Below are positions 26,384-35,982 of a stretch of DNA of 64,000 nucleotides, in pieces (the stretch's first letter is position 1; each line of letters starts with the position of its first letter). The position numbers and the translations under genes were made by a program. This DNA is from Sulfitobacter sp. THAF37 (GTDB taxonomy: Bacteria > Pseudomonadota > Alphaproteobacteria > Rhodobacterales > Rhodobacteraceae). The DNA lies in assembly GCF_009363555.1 (NCBI RefSeq), contig NZ_CP045372.1:682001-746000 (forward strand). The letters run 5' to 3'. Under the pieces are notes generated by a model. It had not been told where the DNA came from and did not search any database. It was given only the letters and a program-made list of their open reading frames with translations.

Positions 26384-29200
26384 GTGATGAACCAGCCCAA
26401 GCTAGACCTGAGCCCGAAAGTGTCTGACGAGGTGCGCAAGACCACCTGCTACATGTGCGCCTGCCGCTGCGGGATCAATGTGCACCTCAAGCAAGGCAAG
26501 GTCGCCTATATCGAGGGCAACCGCGACCACCCCGTGAATCAGGGCGTTCTCTGCGCTAAGGGGTCGGCGGGGATCATGCAGCACAATGCGCCTTCGCGTC
26601 TGCGGGCGCCGCTGAAACGTGTAGGCCCCCGCGGATCGGGCGAATTCGAAGAAATATCCTGGGACGAAGCCTATGACATCGCGACCGGCTGGCTTGGTCC
26701 CATCCGGGACACGAACCCTGAAAAGCTGGCCTTTTTCACCGGGCGGGACCAATCGCAGTCTTTCACGTCCTTTTGGGCGCAGGCCTTCGGTACCCCCAAC
26801 TACGCGGCGCATGGCGGGTTCTGTTCGGTCAACATGGCGGCAGCAGGCATCTACACGATGGGCGGCGCTTTCTGGGAATTCGGCCAACCCGACTGGGACC
26901 ATACCAAACTGTTCATGCTGTTCGGCGTGGCCGAAGATCATGACAGCAACCCGATCAAGATGGGGATCGGCAAGATCAAGGGACGCGGTGCAAGGGTGAT
27001 CGGAGTGAACCCCATCCGCACCGGATATAACGCAGTCGCCGACGACTGGGTCGGCATCACGCCGGGCACCGACGGTTTGTTCATCCTGTCGTTGATCCAC
27101 TGCCTGATGAAGGCGGGCAAGATCGACCTGCATTACCTTGCGCAATATACCGACGCCCCGGTTCTGGTGAACGGTGATGAAAAGTCGCCGGACTTCGGTC
27201 TCTACCTGCGCGACGAGGACGGCAAACAGTTGGTCATCGACCGTGTGACCAGAAAGCTGACCCCCTACGACCAGCCCGGTGTGAAGCCGGACCTGTCCGC
27301 CACGCACCGCGCCAGGGGCGTGACCCACCGGCCCGTGTTCCACATGATGGCGGAGATGTACCTGAGCGAGGACTACGCCCCGGAGGCCGTCGCGGCGCGT
27401 TGCGGAATCCCTGCAAACCGCATCCGCGCCATCGCATCGGAACTGGCCCGCGTGGCTTTTGACGAAGCGTTCGAGCTGGACCACACATGGACCGACTTCC
27501 GCGGCGAAACGCACGACAAGATGATCGGCCGTCCGGTCAGCTTTCACGCGATGCGCGGCATCTCGGCCCATGCCAACGGCTTCCAGACCTGCCGCGCGCT
27601 GCATGTCTTGCAGATCATTCTCGGCACCGTGGAGGTCCCCGGCGGCTTTCGTTTCAAACCGCCCTATCCCAAGCCCGCGACGGCACATCCCAAGCCCCAT
27701 ACCGGCATGACCCCCGGCGGTCCGCTGAACGGGCCGCACCTTGGTTTCGTCCACGGCCCCGACGATCTGGCCCTGAAGGACGACGGCACGCCTGCGCGTA
27801 TCGACAAGGCGTTCACCTGGGAAAACCCGATGAGCGCGCATGGCCTGATGCACATGGTGATCTCGAACGCACATGCGGGCGATCCCTACAAGATCGACAC
27901 GCTGTTCATGTATATGGCCAACATGTCCTGGAATTCCTCCATGAACACCGGCGGCGTGATGGAGATGTTGACCGACACGGATGAAAACGGCGACTACGTC
28001 ATCCCGCATATCATCTACTCGGACGCCTACAGCTCGGAAATGGTGGCCTATGCCGACCTGATCCTGCCCGACACGACATATCTCGAAAGGCACGACTGCA
28101 TATCCCTGCTGGATCGGCCCATCTGCGAGGCGGACGCGGCGGCGGATGCAATCCGCTGGCCGGTCGTGGAACCGGACCGTAACGTGAAAGGCTTCCAGTC
28201 CGCGCTCTGCGATCTGGGCGCAAAGCTGGGCCTGCCCGGTTTCGTCAATGACGATGGCAGCCAGAAATACGCCGATTATGCGGATTACATCGTAAACCAC
28301 GAACGCCGCCCCGGCATCGGCCCATTGGCAGGCTGGCGCATGGGCGAAGAGGGCCTCCAACACGGGCGCGGCGGACCGAACGAAGGACAGCTGGACAACT
28401 ACATCAAGAACGGGGGCTTTTTTGCCGCGCATATCCCGGATGGCGCCAACTATTACAAGCCGTGGAACCGGGGCTACCAGGAATGGGCCGTCAACATGGG
28501 CCTTTATGACAGCCCCCAGCCCTATCTGTTCTCGCTCTACGTCGAACCTTTGCGGAAATTCCAGCTGGCCGCCGAAGGCCATGGCGAGCGGCAGCCGCCC
28601 GAACACCTGCGCGACCGGATCAAAGCGACCATGTCACCCCTGCCGATCTGGTACGAGACGGACCAGCAGGGCAATGATGGCTATACGATCAACGCCCTCA
28701 CCCAGCGGCCGATGGCGATGTACCACTCCTGGGGCAGCCAGAACGCCTGGCTGCGGCAGCTGCACGGGCACAATCCACTCTACCTGCCGACCAGGCTGAT
28801 GCGGCAGCATGACCTGGCGGACGGCGATTGGGCAAGGGTCAGTTCCCCACACGGCGAGATCACGGTGCCGGTCATGGAAATGGCGGCCCTGAACGAGAAC
28901 ACCGTCTGGACCTGGAACGCCATTGGCAAGCGAAAGGGGGCCTGGGCGCTGGACAAGGATGCACCGGAGGCGACCAGAGGCTTCCTGCTGAACCACCTGA
29001 TCCATGAACTGCTGCCCCCAAAGGGCGACGGGCTGCGCTGGGCGAACTCGGACCCGATCACCGGGCAGGCTGCATGGTTCGACCTCAAAGTGAAGATCGA
29101 GAAGACCGCCGCCCCCGGGGAAGCCAAGCCGGAGTTTCCTCCGCTAAAGTCGCCGGTCCCGGAAGCGCCGGAAAATCTGGCGTGGAAGGTGGGCAAATGA
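26384..29200 (+). CDS. soeA: Sulfite dehydrogenase molybdopterin subunit SoeA
   Basis: Catalytic subunit of the membrane-bound, cytoplasm-facing sulfite dehydrogenase. The 938 residues belong to the DMSO-reductase superfamily. An N-terminal 4Fe-4S motif (CYMCACRCG, last ligand in GVLCAKGS) precedes molybdopterin domains with FFTGRDQSQSFTSF and GVNPIRTGYNAVAD, and a C-terminal dinucleotide-binding domain (PLYLPTRLMRQHDLADGD). There is no twin-arginine signal, which agrees with a cytoplasmic location. It follows the exporter gene by 16 bases and precedes soeB and soeC. A polysulfide or thiosulfate reductase is the alternative, but the taurine locus favours SoeA. Confidence 0.93.
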   Translation: MMNQPKLDLSPKVSDEVRKTTCYMCACRCGINVHLKQGKVAYIEGNRDHPVNQGVLCAKGSAGIMQHNAPSRLRAPLKRVGPRGSGEFEEISWDEAYDIATGWLGPIRDTNPEKLAFFTGRDQSQSFTSFWAQAFGTPNYAAHGGFCSVNMAAAGIYTMGGAFWEFGQPDWDHTKLFMLFGVAEDHDSNPIKMGIGKIKGRGARVIGVNPIRTGYNAVADDWVGITPGTDGLFILSLIHCLMKAGKIDLHYLAQYTDAPVLVNGDEKSPDFGLYLRDEDGKQLVIDRVTRKLTPYDQPGVKPDLSATHRARGVTHRPVFHMMAEMYLSEDYAPEAVAARCGIPANRIRAIASELARVAFDEAFELDHTWTDFRGETHDKMIGRPVSFHAMRGISAHANGFQTCRALHVLQIILGTVEVPGGFRFKPPYPKPATAHPKPHTGMTPGGPLNGPHLGFVHGPDDLALKDDGTPARIDKAFTWENPMSAHGLMHMVISNAHAGDPYKIDTLFMYMANMSWNSSMNTGGVMEMLTDTDENGDYVIPHIIYSDAYSSEMVAYADLILPDTTYLERHDCISLLDRPICEADAAADAIRWPVVEPDRNVKGFQSALCDLGAKLGLPGFVNDDGSQKYADYADYIVNHERRPGIGPLAGWRMGEEGLQHGRGGPNEGQLDNYIKNGGFFAAHIPDGANYYKPWNRGYQEWAVNMGLYDSPQPYLFSLYVEPLRKFQLAAEGHGERQPPEHLRDRIKATMSPLPIWYETDQQGNDGYTINALTQRPMAMYHSWGSQNAWLRQLHGHNPLYLPTRLMRQHDLADGDWARVSSPHGEITVPVMEMAALNENTVWTWNAIGKRKGAWALDKDAPEATRGFLLNHLIHELLPPKGDGLRWANSDPITGQAAWFDLKVKIEKTAAPGEAKPEFPPLKSPVPEAPENLAWKVGK

Positions 29201-29277
29201 CGGAACGCAAGCCGCGGCGGACATTCGGTCTGGGCCGGACGACGGTTCCGGCACGACACAGAAAGGGCATCGCATGA
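29197..29277 (+). CDS. Putative 26-residue peptide between soeA and soeB
   Basis: An ATG at 29197 overlaps the soeA stop as ATGA and the frame ends with TGA at 29275-29277, overlapping the soeB ATG as ATGA. The peptide is very basic: it starts MTERKPRRTFGLGRTT and ends in HRKGIA. The double stop-start overlap would couple translation from soeA through to soeB. I know of no family for it. It may be a coupling device, a chance frame, or a short real peptide. Confidence 0.35.
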   Translation: MTERKPRRTFGLGRTTVPARHRKGIA

Positions 29278-30020
29278 CGTCTCTCCCCGAACGCACCGAG
29301 AAGAAGCTCGGCCTTGTCATCGACCTCGATACCTGCGTGGGCTGCCATGCCTGTGTGATTTCGTGCAAGGGCTGGAACACCGAGAATTATGGCGCGCCGC
29401 TCAGCGATCAGGACGCCTATGGCGACAACCCGTCCGGCACCTTCCTGAACCGGGTACACAGCTACGAAGTGCAGCCCGAGGAAGGTCACGCCCAGCTGAT
29501 CCACTTTCCCAAATCCTGCCTGCATTGCGAAGACGCGCCCTGCGTCACCGTCTGCCCCACCGGTGCCAGCTACAAGCGCGTCGAGGATGGCATCGTGCTG
29601 GTCAATGAAAGCGACTGCATTGGCTGCGGCCTTTGCGCCTGGGCCTGCCCCTATGGCGCGCGCGAGATGGACGCCACCGAGAAGGTGATGAAGAAATGCA
29701 CCCTTTGCGTCGACCGGATCTATAACGAGAACCTGCCGGAGGTGGACCGGACCCCCGCCTGTGTGCGCACCTGTCCTGCAGGCGCGCGCCATTTCGGCGA
29801 TCTGGGCGACCCGGACAGTGCGGTCAGCCAGCTCGTCGCCGAACGCGGCGGCGTTGACCTGATGCCGGAGCAGGGCACCAAACCCGTGAACAAGTACCTG
29901 CCGCCCCGGCCTAAGGATAACATCCTAGAGCTGGACGTCCTCGGCCCCTATCTCGAACCCGTCGCGGAAGAACCCAAGGGTTTTCTGGGCTGGCTCGACA
30001 AGGCACTGGAGAAACTCTGA
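29274..30020 (+). CDS. soeB: Sulfite dehydrogenase iron-sulfur subunit SoeB
   Basis: Electron-transfer subunit that passes electrons from SoeA to SoeC. The 248 residues hold four 4Fe-4S cysteine groups: CVGCHACVISCK near residue 20, CLHCEDAPCVTVCPTG near 83, CIGCGLCAWACPYG near 115, and CTLCVD with CVRTCPAGARHFGD near 143-170. This is the DmsB/PsrB pattern. The start ATG lies 73 bases after the soeA stop, bridged by a small overlapping frame. The stop overlaps the soeC start (TGATG). Confidence 0.94.
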   Translation: MTSLPERTEKKLGLVIDLDTCVGCHACVISCKGWNTENYGAPLSDQDAYGDNPSGTFLNRVHSYEVQPEEGHAQLIHFPKSCLHCEDAPCVTVCPTGASYKRVEDGIVLVNESDCIGCGLCAWACPYGAREMDATEKVMKKCTLCVDRIYNENLPEVDRTPACVRTCPAGARHFGDLGDPDSAVSQLVAERGGVDLMPEQGTKPVNKYLPPRPKDNILELDVLGPYLEPVAEEPKGFLGWLDKALEKL

Positions 30021-30892
30021 TGCATCCCGCACCTTCCGTCATCGCATTTTCGACCTTCTCGGGGCTGGGCTTTGGCCTGCTCTTCTGGCTGGGTTTCGGG
30101 ATACCGACCGTCAGCGGCTGGTCCGCCTTCGCCTTCTTCGCCATTGCGTATGTGCTGGCAGTAGGCGGGCTGATTTCCTCCACCTTTCACCTCGGTCATC
30201 CGGAACGCGCGCTCAAGGCGTTCACGCAATGGCGCTCAAGCTGGCTGAGCCGGGAGGGCGTATGCGCTGTCGCCGCACTGGTGGTCATGGCCATCTATGG
30301 CGCGGGGCTGGTGTTCTTCAGCGCCTCCTGGCAGCCCGTGGGCATCCTGGGGGCGATCCTTTCGCTTGCGACGGTTTTCACCACCGCGATGATCTACACG
30401 CAGCTCAAGACCGTACCCCGCTGGCATCTGCCCCTGACCCCGGCCTATTTTCTGTCTCTGAGCCTGGCGGGGGGCGCCCTTCTGGCGGGTCAGATCACCT
30501 GGGGGATCATTCTGCTGATCCTGGCGGGCCTGATCCAGATCGCCACCTGGCTGCTGGGCGACAGGGCGCTGTCGGGGTCCGGCACGGATATGGCAAGCGC
30601 CACCCGCCTTGGCGATATCGGCAAGGTCCGCGCCTTCGAACCGCCGCACACCGGCACCAACTACCTGCTGCGCGAATTCGTCTTTCAGATCGGCCGTAAA
30701 CATGCGCGGAAACTGCGGGTGATCTCGTTCGGATTGATGATCGTGTTGCCTGTGCTGCTGTTGCTGCTGCCCTTCAGCCACCTGCTGGCTGTCATCGCGG
30801 TGCTGGCGCATGTGGCCGGGGTGCTGACATCGCGCTGGCTGTTCTTCGCAGAGGCCGAGCATGTGGTCGGCCTCTACTACGGTAAACGATGA
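30020..30892 (+). CDS. soeC: Sulfite dehydrogenase membrane anchor SoeC (DmsC type)
   Basis: 290 residues with about eight membrane helices, beginning with FSTFSGLGFGLLFWLGFG. The segment STFHLGHPERALKAFTQWRSSWLSREG is characteristic of DMSO reductase anchor subunits and carries the histidine and charged residues near the quinone site. It anchors SoeAB and reduces quinone. Last gene of the xsc operon; the next gene is convergent 15 bases away. Confidence 0.92.
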   Translation: MHPAPSVIAFSTFSGLGFGLLFWLGFGIPTVSGWSAFAFFAIAYVLAVGGLISSTFHLGHPERALKAFTQWRSSWLSREGVCAVAALVVMAIYGAGLVFFSASWQPVGILGAILSLATVFTTAMIYTQLKTVPRWHLPLTPAYFLSLSLAGGALLAGQITWGIILLILAGLIQIATWLLGDRALSGSGTDMASATRLGDIGKVRAFEPPHTGTNYLLREFVFQIGRKHARKLRVISFGLMIVLPVLLLLLPFSHLLAVIAVLAHVAGVLTSRWLFFAEAEHVVGLYYGKR

Positions 30893-30907
30893 CCTGCCCC
30901 CCGAGGA

Positions 30908-32077
30908 TCAGCCGTTGAGCGGCAGCCGCCGCTCGACCACCCGTGCCATGATCGAGGCGCCGACAGGCAGGACAGAGGTGTCGAGCACGTAGCCGGGATT
31001 ATGCAGCCCCACGGTACCCGCATGGCCGACTGTGCAATAAGCGCCGGGGATCACCCGCAGCATGTCGGCGAAATCCTCGGACCCGGTCACAGGCGCTGTC
31101 TCGGGGTCGAGGTTATCGGCGCCTACAATGTCGCCCGCCGCCTGCATGTAAATGTCCGACAGCTCATCGTCATTGATCAGAACGTCAAAGACGTTGCGCA
31201 GGTTCAGCGTGATCTCGACACCGTGCATGGTCGCCATCCCGTCGCAGATCGCCTTCATGCGCGCGGCGGCAAGCTCGTACATCTCGTCCTTGAAGTACCG
31301 AACCGTACCTGCCAGCGTCGCTGTATCAGGCACGATGTTATAGGCTGACCCCGCATGTAGCTGTGTCACCGACAGCACCAGCACCTCCTGCGCCGGAATG
31401 TTGCGGCTCAGGATCGTCTGAAGCTCGCTGGCCAGCGAGGCGGCGATGATCAGGCTGTCCTTGCTATCGCTTGGCCGTGCCGCGTGACTGCCCCTGCCCT
31501 TGATCGCGATGTCAAAGAAGGCGGCACCGGCCATGGCGGCACCCTTGCAGATGCCGACCTTGCCGGGCTTGCCGTTGGGGGTGTTGTGCATGCCGAATAT
31601 CTCGTCGCATGGAAACTGCTCGAACAGACCGTCCGCCAGCATCTGCCGCGCGCCGCCAAGACCTTCTTCGGCGGGCTGGAACACGACCACCGCCGTCCCG
31701 TCGAAATCCCGTGTCGCCGCAAGGTGTTTGGCCGCCCCCAGCAGCATCGTCGTATGGCTGTCATGACCGCAGGCATGCATCACCCCCGGCACGGTGGAGG
31801 CATAGTCCAGACCCGTTTCCTCGTGAATTGGCAGCGCATCCATGTCCGCACGCAGGCCAACGCGGCGGTTGCCCTGCCCCTTGCCCCGGATCAGCCCGAC
31901 GACGCCCGTCTTGCCAAGGCCGGTATGCACCTCGTCCACACCGTATTCACGCAGCTTTTCGGCCACGATCCCGCTGGTGCGCACCTCGGTAAAGCCGATC
32001 TCGGGATGGGCATGCAGATCGCGAAAAATCGCCTCCAGCTCGTCCTTGCTGTCAGCGATCGTGGGAAGGATGTTCAT
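30908..32077 (-). CDS. M20 family amidohydrolase (hippurate hydrolase-like)
   Basis: 389 residues of a zinc-dependent aminoacylase/carboxypeptidase. Metal-site motifs are GLRADMDALPI, HACGHDSHTTMLLG and FQPAEEGLGGARQM, followed by a dimerisation domain (SDSKDSLIIAASL) and the C-terminal GSEDFADML. Members remove acyl groups from N-acyl amino acids. The gene lies 91 bases downstream of dapA on the same strand, with a repeat element between, so a link to N-acyl-diaminopimelate is possible but the exact substrate is unknown. Confidence 0.9.
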   Translation of the reverse strand: MNILPTIADSKDELEAIFRDLHAHPEIGFTEVRTSGIVAEKLREYGVDEVHTGLGKTGVVGLIRGKGQGNRRVGLRADMDALPIHEETGLDYASTVPGVMHACGHDSHTTMLLGAAKHLAATRDFDGTAVVVFQPAEEGLGGARQMLADGLFEQFPCDEIFGMHNTPNGKPGKVGICKGAAMAGAAFFDIAIKGRGSHAARPSDSKDSLIIAASLASELQTILSRNIPAQEVLVLSVTQLHAGSAYNIVPDTATLAGTVRYFKDEMYELAAARMKAICDGMATMHGVEITLNLRNVFDVLINDDELSDIYMQAAGDIVGADNLDPETAPVTGSEDFADMLRVIPGAYCTVGHAGTVGLHNPGYVLDTSVLPVGASIMARVVERRLPLNG

Positions 32078-32109
32078 GTGCAGGCTCCGGTGCTGGATGG
32101 ATGTCCCGT

Positions 32110-32158
32110 CACCCTACGCCCGCTTTGCAGGGAAGTGTAGGGTGGGCATCGCCCACCC
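32110..32158. repeat. REP-like element, partial copy
   Basis: GTAGGGTGGGCATCGCCCACC at 32137-32157 is a hairpin arm of the element found three more times in this window. CACCCTAC at 32110-32117 is the inverted core of the second arm, whose outer half is degraded. It lies between dapA and the M20 gene. Confidence 0.6.
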
Positions 32159-32168
32159 CCGAACCGGT

Positions 32169-33044
32169 TCAGTTCAGCAGACCCGCATGGCGCAGACCGT
32201 GATCCACCAGCGCCTTGGTCGCGTCGGAAAGGCCGCTGAGTGGAAGGCGCACCTCTTCGCTGCACAGGTCGAGCCGGGACATGGCATATTTCACACCGAC
32301 CAACCCAGGCTCTGTAAAGATCGCCTGGTGCAGTGGCATCAGCCGGTCCTGAATCTCCAGCGCCTTGGCGTAGTCCCAGTTGGCACAGGCCGCCTGCATC
32401 TCACTGAGCATTCGCGGCGCAACATTGGCCGTAACCGAGATACAGCCAACCCCGCCCTGCGCGTTGAAGCCATGGGCGGTGCCGTCTTCGCCCGACAGCT
32501 GAATGAAGTCCTTGCCACAGGTGATGCGTTGCGCGCTCACCCGGGCAACATCGCCGGTTGCGTCCTTGACACCGACGATACGGGGTAGTTTGGCCAGTTC
32601 GCCCATGGTGGCCGGGATCATGTCAACAACCGAACGGGGCGGGATGTTGTAGATGATGATCGGCAACTCGCAGCAATCGTGCACAGCGGTAAAATGCGCG
32701 ATCATCCCGCGCTGCGTCGGCTTGTTGTAGTAGGGCGTGACCACCAGCAGCGCATCGGCGCCCACCTCCTCGGCGTGGCGCGCAAGGCGGATCGCCTCGA
32801 CCGTGCTGTTCGAACCGGCCCCGGCGATGACCGGAACCCGTCCATCAGCGGCCTTCACGACCTCTTCGATCACCTGCTCATGCTCGCGGTGCGTCAGCGT
32901 CGGGGATTCACCCGTGGTCCCCACGGGAACCAGCCCGTTGGAGCCTTCGCCGATGTGCCATTCCACGAGTTTCTTCAGTGTTTCCATATCCAGCTCGCCG
33001 TTCCTGAACGGCGTGACGAGGGCAGGCAGAGAGCCTTTGAACAT
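32169..33044 (-). CDS. dapA: 4-hydroxy-tetrahydrodipicolinate synthase DapA
   Basis: Condenses pyruvate with aspartate semialdehyde in lysine and diaminopimelate synthesis. The start is the ATG at 33044 ([13 protein letters not shown]): an AAGGAG lies seven bases upstream, while the GTG at 33050 touches that site. About 291 residues. The motif GTTGESPTL, the tyrosine in YNIPPRS and the Schiff-base lysine in [10 protein letters not shown] are all present. The gene is divergent from the lytic transglycosylase gene. Confidence 0.95.
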   Translation of the reverse strand: MFKGSLPALVTPFRNGELDMETLKKLVEWHIGEGSNGLVPVGTTGESPTLTHREHEQVIEEVVKAADGRVPVIAGAGSNSTVEAIRLARHAEEVGADALLVVTPYYNKPTQRGMIAHFTAVHDCCELPIIIYNIPPRSVVDMIPATMGELAKLPRIVGVKDATGDVARVSAQRITCGKDFIQLSGEDGTAHGFNAQGGVGCISVTANVAPRMLSEMQAACANWDYAKALEIQDRLMPLHQAIFTEPGLVGVKYAMSRLDLCSEEVRLPLSGLSDATKALVDHGLRHAGLLN

Positions 33045-33180
33045 ATGCACGCTCCTTTTGTGCTGGCCGGCGACATGCCGGTCTGGAAATCAGTCAAAAG
33101 GCACGGCCACGTGATTTGAACTCGGTGACTCATGCCATATGTTGCAAGCCTCTAGCCCCTGACCCATGGAAACTCAAGCG

Positions 33181-35148
33181 ATGACACGACTTCTGACGGC
33201 CCTGATGCTTGTTTTCACCTTCGCCGTTGCGGCCCAGGCAGAGCAACGCCCGCGCCCGCTGGGTTGGGCGATGGATGCAATGCGCAACGGCAACTGGGAC
33301 GCGGCGGCGGCCATTGCGCAGCGGGACGGGGCGGTCGCAGCCGATGTGATCGAATGGCACCGACTGCGGGCCGGGCGCGGCACCTATGACGAGGTGCGGA
33401 CATTCCTTGCACGGCGCTCGGACTGGCCCGGCGAAAGCTATCTGCGTCGGCAGAGCGAGGAAGCGGTGATCCGCGCCGGAGATGCGGCGATTCTCAGCTT
33501 TTTCGGACAGGTCCCTGCGCAGACACCGCGCGGTGTCCTGGCGCATGCGGCGGCCCTGGAGAGGGCAGGCAAGCTGGGCGACGCGCAAGCGAACCTTGTT
33601 CTGGCCTGGCGCACCATGCCCATGAACCCCACGTCACAGGCAATGTTCCTCAGGGACCATGAGGCGTTGCTGAAGCCGCACCACGTCGCGCGGCTGGAGC
33701 ACATGCTGTGGGAACGTGAGCACGCCGAGGCGCGGCAGATGTTCGATCTGGTCGGCAAGGACGACGTTGCGCTGGCCGAGACGCGTATCGCGCTGCAAAG
33801 GCTTGAGGGCAACGTGAACCCGATGATCGACGCATTGCCCGCATCCAAGAAAGGCGATCCCGGCCTTCAGCACGACCGGTTCGAATGGCGTATCCGCAAG
33901 AACCTGGTCGGCGACGCCAAAGACCTGATGCTGGAACGCTCCACCTCGGTCGCCGCGCTGGGCCGACCCGACAAATGGGGCAACCGCCGCCGCGCTTTGG
34001 CGCGGGGCGAGATGCGGTCGGGCGATCCCGAGCGCGCCTATCGAATGGCCTCGCAGCATCACCTGCTACCCGGGTCGGACTACGCCGATCTGGAATGGCT
34101 GTCGGGATATATCGCGTTGCGCTTTCTGAAAGACCCCGAAACGGCGTATGAGCATTTCAGCAACCATGACGACGCAGTGGAGTCTCCGATCTCGCAGGGG
34201 CGGGCAGGCTACTGGCAGGGCCGCGCGCTGGAGGCGATGGGCGATGCCGAAGGCGCGGCCAAAGCCTATGCCATGGGGGCGAAGTACCAGACCGCCTTTT
34301 ACGGGCTTCTGGCCGCGGAACGGGGCGGCCTGCCTTTCGACACCAGCCTCGCGGGGCCGGAACCCGAACAGGACTGGCGCACCTCGGCCTTGGCCGACGC
34401 GCCTCTGTTCATGGCCGGAATGCTGTTGCAGGCCTCGGGTGAATTGAATCTGGCCGAACGCTTCTGGACGCACCTGGCCGAACAACTGGTGGAGGAAGAC
34501 CTGCATCTGCTGGGGCAGGCGGCCATCGACATCGGCCAGCCCCACCTTGCCGTGATGATCGGCAAACGGGCCGCGCAGCGCGGGCTGACGATTGCCGCGC
34601 CCTACTATCCGCTGCATTCGCTGGTCGAGATGGACCTGCCGATGGCGCCGGAGATGAGCCTGTCGATCGCCCGCCGCGAAAGCGAATTCGATCCCGTTGT
34701 GCAAAGCGCCGTGGGCGCGCGCGGCCTGATGCAGATCATGCCTGCCACTGGTCGGGACATCGCGCGGGACCTGGGCATCAGCGACCTGCACACCACCGAC
34801 CGGATGATTGCGGACCCGGATTACAACGCGCGGCTCGGGGCGACGTACCTCAGCCAGATGGCCCGCCGCTTTGACGGCAACGTCGTGATGATGTCGGCGG
34901 CCTACAATGCGGGCCCCGCGCGACCGCCACGGTGGATGGAGCTCTACGGTGATCCCCGCCGGGGAGAGATCGACATCGTCGATTGGGTCGAAATGGTGCC
35001 CTTCCGCGAGACCCAGAACTACATCATGCGCGTCACCGAAAGCCTGCCGGTCTACCGCGCACGGCTGGGCAAGGACCCGCTGCCGGTCCCGTTCTCAGAG
35101 GAGTTGACGGGATCGACGCTGAAGGCGTTCACGCCAAAAGGTGAATAG
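33181..35148 (+). CDS. Soluble lytic murein transglycosylase (Slt70-like)
   Basis: Periplasmic enzyme that cleaves peptidoglycan to 1,6-anhydromuropeptides. A signal peptide MTRLLTALMLVFTFAVAAQA precedes the mature protein; an ATG five codons upstream (33166) is an alternative start. A long helical superdomain covers about residues 25-470. The SLT domain is C-terminal, with the catalytic glutamate in SIARRESEFDP and the following GARGLMQIMPATG, then AAYNAGPARPPRW. The 3' end overlaps a convergent transporter gene by 54 bases. Confidence 0.92.
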   Translation: MTRLLTALMLVFTFAVAAQAEQRPRPLGWAMDAMRNGNWDAAAAIAQRDGAVAADVIEWHRLRAGRGTYDEVRTFLARRSDWPGESYLRRQSEEAVIRAGDAAILSFFGQVPAQTPRGVLAHAAALERAGKLGDAQANLVLAWRTMPMNPTSQAMFLRDHEALLKPHHVARLEHMLWEREHAEARQMFDLVGKDDVALAETRIALQRLEGNVNPMIDALPASKKGDPGLQHDRFEWRIRKNLVGDAKDLMLERSTSVAALGRPDKWGNRRRALARGEMRSGDPERAYRMASQHHLLPGSDYADLEWLSGYIALRFLKDPETAYEHFSNHDDAVESPISQGRAGYWQGRALEAMGDAEGAAKAYAMGAKYQTAFYGLLAAERGGLPFDTSLAGPEPEQDWRTSALADAPLFMAGMLLQASGELNLAERFWTHLAEQLVEEDLHLLGQAAIDIGQPHLAVMIGKRAAQRGLTIAAPYYPLHSLVEMDLPMAPEMSLSIARRESEFDPVVQSAVGARGLMQIMPATGRDIARDLGISDLHTTDRMIADPDYNARLGATYLSQMARRFDGNVVMMSAAYNAGPARPPRWMELYGDPRRGEIDIVDWVEMVPFRETQNYIMRVTESLPVYRARLGKDPLPVPFSEELTGSTLKAFTPKGE

Positions 35149-35982
35149 GCCCGCCGCAACGATGAGACCCGCCCCCGCGATCACGTTGGCGCGCACCGTT
35201 TCGCCGAAAAAGCTGAGACCGATGACCGCGGCAAAGGCGAGCTGAAAGTAGGCGAAGGGTTGTACCGCGCTTGCTTCGGCCACCTCGTAGACGCGGATAA
35301 GCAACCAGTGGCCGGATATGCCCGTCACGCAGAGACAGGCCATGACGATCCAGTCCGGGCCGGTCATCGGTTCCCAGAACCAGATGCCGACCAAAGTCAT
35401 GGTCACGGCCCCGGCGACGCCGGTCCAGAAGAAACTGGTAGCGGTGTTGTCGGCCTTGGCGACATAGCGGGTCAGCAGGCCGTATACCGCAAACATCGCT
35501 GCCGCCAAGAGCGGGATCAGCGCGGCGGGATCGAAAACGCTCATCCCCGGTTGCAGGATGATCAGCACGCCGACAAAGCCCACGGCGATCGCCGCCCAGC
35601 GCCGCCAGCCCACGCTTTCGCCCAGAATCGGCCCCGACAGGGCGGCCACCAGAAGCGGATAACAGGTAAAGACGGCATGGCTCTCTACCAGCCCAAGGAT
35701 GGTGAAGGCCAAGACCATCACACAGATCTCTGACGCGAGCAGGATGCCGCGAACCGCCTGCACCACCGGCTGCGTGGTCTGTGCCGCGGTGCGAATGCCA
35801 CCCGCGCGCCGCGCTGCCACCGCCATTACGAAGGCCGCGAAGAACCAGTAGCGGATCATCACGACCATCAACACGTTGTATTCCGACGCCAGATGACGCG
35901 ACAGACCGTCCTGCACCGCAAAAATGAACGTCGTGGCGATCATCAGGCCAATGCCAAGCGGTGTGTTGTTGCCCTGGCTCAT
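35095..35982 (-). CDS. DMT superfamily transporter (EamA family)
   Basis: 295 residues with about ten hydrophobic segments arranged as two EamA repeats; the second begins near PALIPLLAAAMFAVYGLLTRY. The start overlaps the stop of mnmD (35979-35982), so the two genes are translationally coupled. The substrate is unknown. The end overlaps the convergent slt gene. Confidence 0.9.
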   Translation of the reverse strand: MSQGNNTPLGIGLMIATTFIFAVQDGLSRHLASEYNVLMVVMIRYWFFAAFVMAVAARRAGGIRTAAQTTQPVVQAVRGILLASEICVMVLAFTILGLVESHAVFTCYPLLVAALSGPILGESVGWRRWAAIAVGFVGVLIILQPGMSVFDPAALIPLLAAAMFAVYGLLTRYVAKADNTATSFFWTGVAGAVTMTLVGIWFWEPMTGPDWIVMACLCVTGISGHWLLIRVYEVAEASAVQPFAYFQLAFAAVIGLSFFGETVRANVIAGAGLIVAAGLFTFWRERLQRRSRQLL

